Origin: Eubacteriales bacterium
Lineage (GTDB): Bacteria; Bacillota; Clostridia; Eubacteriales; Anaerofustaceae
Assembly: GCA_024685545.1 (NCBI GenBank)
Contig: JAIKVR010000072.1
Span: forward strand, 1-64,000
Direction of reading: 5' to 3'
DNA length: 64,000 nucleotides
Shown here: positions 63,290 through 64,000 of the stretch, piece by piece
How the letters are laid out: the number at the start of each line of letters is the position of its first letter
Numbering within the stretch: the stretch's first letter is position 1
Position numbers and translations under genes: made by a program
Notes under the pieces: model-generated
The model's input: only the letters and a program-made list of their open reading frames with translations
Databases searched by the model: none
Told to the model about the DNA's origin: nothing

Positions 63290-63310
63290 GAGTTTCTGAT
63301 TTAAGATCAT

Positions 63311-63340
63311 ATCCCCCGCAGATGCGGGGGATCTTTTTTA
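63311..63340 (+). terminator. Terminator after the MBG protein gene
   Basis: ATCCCCCGCA, two bases, TGCGGGGGAT, then CTTTTTT. Strong intrinsic terminator 20 bases after the stop. Confidence 0.92.
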
Positions 63341-63469
63341 TTTCCATGATTCGAATGCGCAGGAAGACCTTATGCTGTGATGATAATGAACTCCGGGAAG
63401 TTTATGCTATAATAATGATATATTTCAAGGCTGTCACTGTCTCAAGAGCCCGGGTTATGCAGAGGCTGC

Positions 63470-64000
63470 ATGGATATAGTCTCCTATTTTTCTTCACTGG
63501 CTAAAAATAACGGTGATGCCCTCCTGGGGGTCAAAGCCGCCTTGCTCAAGTTCTTCTGGGATAAAGGCTTTTATTTTGATGTAAAAAAGCACCTTGAGGC
63601 GATATTCGACGAATTCACTTTAAACAACATGATCTCCATATGGGCGGGCAGGGATGTCAGCATCCTCTCCGAGGAACCGCTGTTCCTGGATGACGATGCG
63701 AGAGAACTCTTTGGCAGCATACTGTCCAGCCGCGCACTGAACATGTCCGCGGAAAAGGGCTCAGTCATCGGAAGGATCTACGGGGAATCCATCCCCTCCT
63801 CCGAAAAGAAGGAAAAGGGAGTGGTCTATACTCCCGAGGATATCTGTGAATATATGACCCAGATCATAGCCGAAGGCGTGAAAGATACGGACCGCCTGTT
63901 CGATCCGGCCTGCGGCTGCGGCATTTTCCTGGAGGCTTTCTATGACTGCCTTATGGCAAGGGCGTGCGTGATGGAGAGCGGGGAATACGTGGCGGCGGTA
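63470..64000 (+). CDS. N6-adenine DNA methylase, N-terminal part (runs off the window)
   Basis: An open frame from ATG 63470 to the window edge, 177 residues seen. Residues 1-110 are a leader domain I do not recognise. From about 120 the sequence KGVVYTPEDICEYMTQII ... DRLFDPACGCGIFLEAF is a class I N6-adenine DNA methylase: the YTP motif and SAM-binding motif I DPACGCGIF, where the usual Ser is Cys. The catalytic NPPY motif lies beyond the window. AGAGG precedes the ATG, and a TATAAT lies 48 bases upstream. It could belong to a type I or IIG restriction-modification system or be an orphan methylase; the missing 3' part decides. Confidence 0.82.
   Translation, partial: MDIVSYFSSLAKNNGDALLGVKAALLKFFWDKGFYFDVKKHLEAIFDEFTLNNMISIWAGRDVSILSEEPLFLDDDARELFGSILSSRALNMSAEKGSVIGRIYGESIPSSEKKEKGVVYTPEDICEYMTQIIAEGVKDTDRLFDPACGCGIFLEAFYDCLMARACVMESGEYVAAV

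Noticed and set aside
63120..63290. Tandem DNA repeat or CRISPR-like array in GAYGAY-rich stretches (also 18290-18420)
   Set aside because: The repetition is codon-level coding for Asp-rich protein tails, in frame with the genes; no spacer-repeat structure.
1..64000. tRNA, rRNA, insertion sequences, CRISPR arrays or prophage
   Set aside because: No cloverleaf, rRNA segment, transposase, terminal repeat pair or regular repeat-spacer pattern was found on reading both strands, although short tRNA-like elements could be missed by eye.

Overview
The window comes from a low-to-mid GC Gram-positive anaerobe, most likely a member of the Clostridia (Bacillota). The evidence is the S10-spc-alpha gene order with adk-map-KOW protein-infA-rpmJ, a zinc-type S14, an ECF module (ecfA1-ecfA2-ecfT-truA) directly after rplQ, strong AGGAGG ribosome binding sites with frequent TTG starts, and FeoAB, an Rrf2/Isc system and a nitrogenase-like enzyme, all of which fit anaerobic life. 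The species cannot be named from sequence alone.

Layout. (1) 210-10278, minus strand: one apparent operon behind a cobalamin riboswitch, holding a SAM methyltransferase, a family-5 solute-binding lipoprotein, a peptide/nickel-type ABC importer (two permeases, two ATPases), a protein that fuses a NifH-like reductase to a NifD-like subunit, and a NifK-like partner. This is the most unusual locus in the window. (2) 10672-14406, plus strand: an uncharacterised operon (MFS protein, 46-residue membrane peptide, SH3b surface protein, small membrane protein) followed by an SH3b lipoprotein. (3) 14512-22866, minus: rpoC, rpoB and pth. (4) 22988-28610, plus: pgi, then a MarR regulator with a heterodimeric multidrug ABC exporter. 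(5) 28696-34823, minus: a CDF metal exporter under a NiCo riboswitch, an MFS protein with a GIY-YIG protein, a three-gene cell-surface set (GT2-GtrA glycosyltransferase, phosphodiester glycosidase, basic-tailed membrane protein), and iscU. (6) iscS and a divergent Rrf2 regulator at 34820-36581, sharing a promoter region with two clear palindromes. (7) feoA-feoB-small Cys-rich protein (36691-39074, minus). (8) A polar amino-acid ABC transporter with a TrpR-like regulator (39375-41914, plus). (9) truA, the ECF module and the full 27-gene spc/S10/alpha ribosomal block from rplQ up to rpsJ (42125-60683, minus). (10) A large MBG-domain surface protein and the start of an N6 DNA methylase (61124-64000, plus).

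How the parts fit. Metal and cofactor homeostasis is a recurring theme: a B12-sensing riboswitch, a Ni/Co-sensing riboswitch, ferrous iron uptake, Fe-S assembly with its own repressor, and a nitrogenase-like enzyme that would need Fe-S clusters. The B12-controlled operon looks like an import-and-reduce pathway whose substrate is unknown; a tetrapyrrole/corrinoid, a metal chelate, or a sulfur compound feeding a B12-independent route are all possible, and this is inference.

Other points: RpoB carries Asn at the position equivalent to E. coli His526, predicting intrinsic rifamycin resistance; RpoB and the MBG protein end in similar Asp-rich tails; rpoBC is separated from both rplJL and the str/S10 genes. 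I see no tRNA, rRNA, insertion sequence or CRISPR array.
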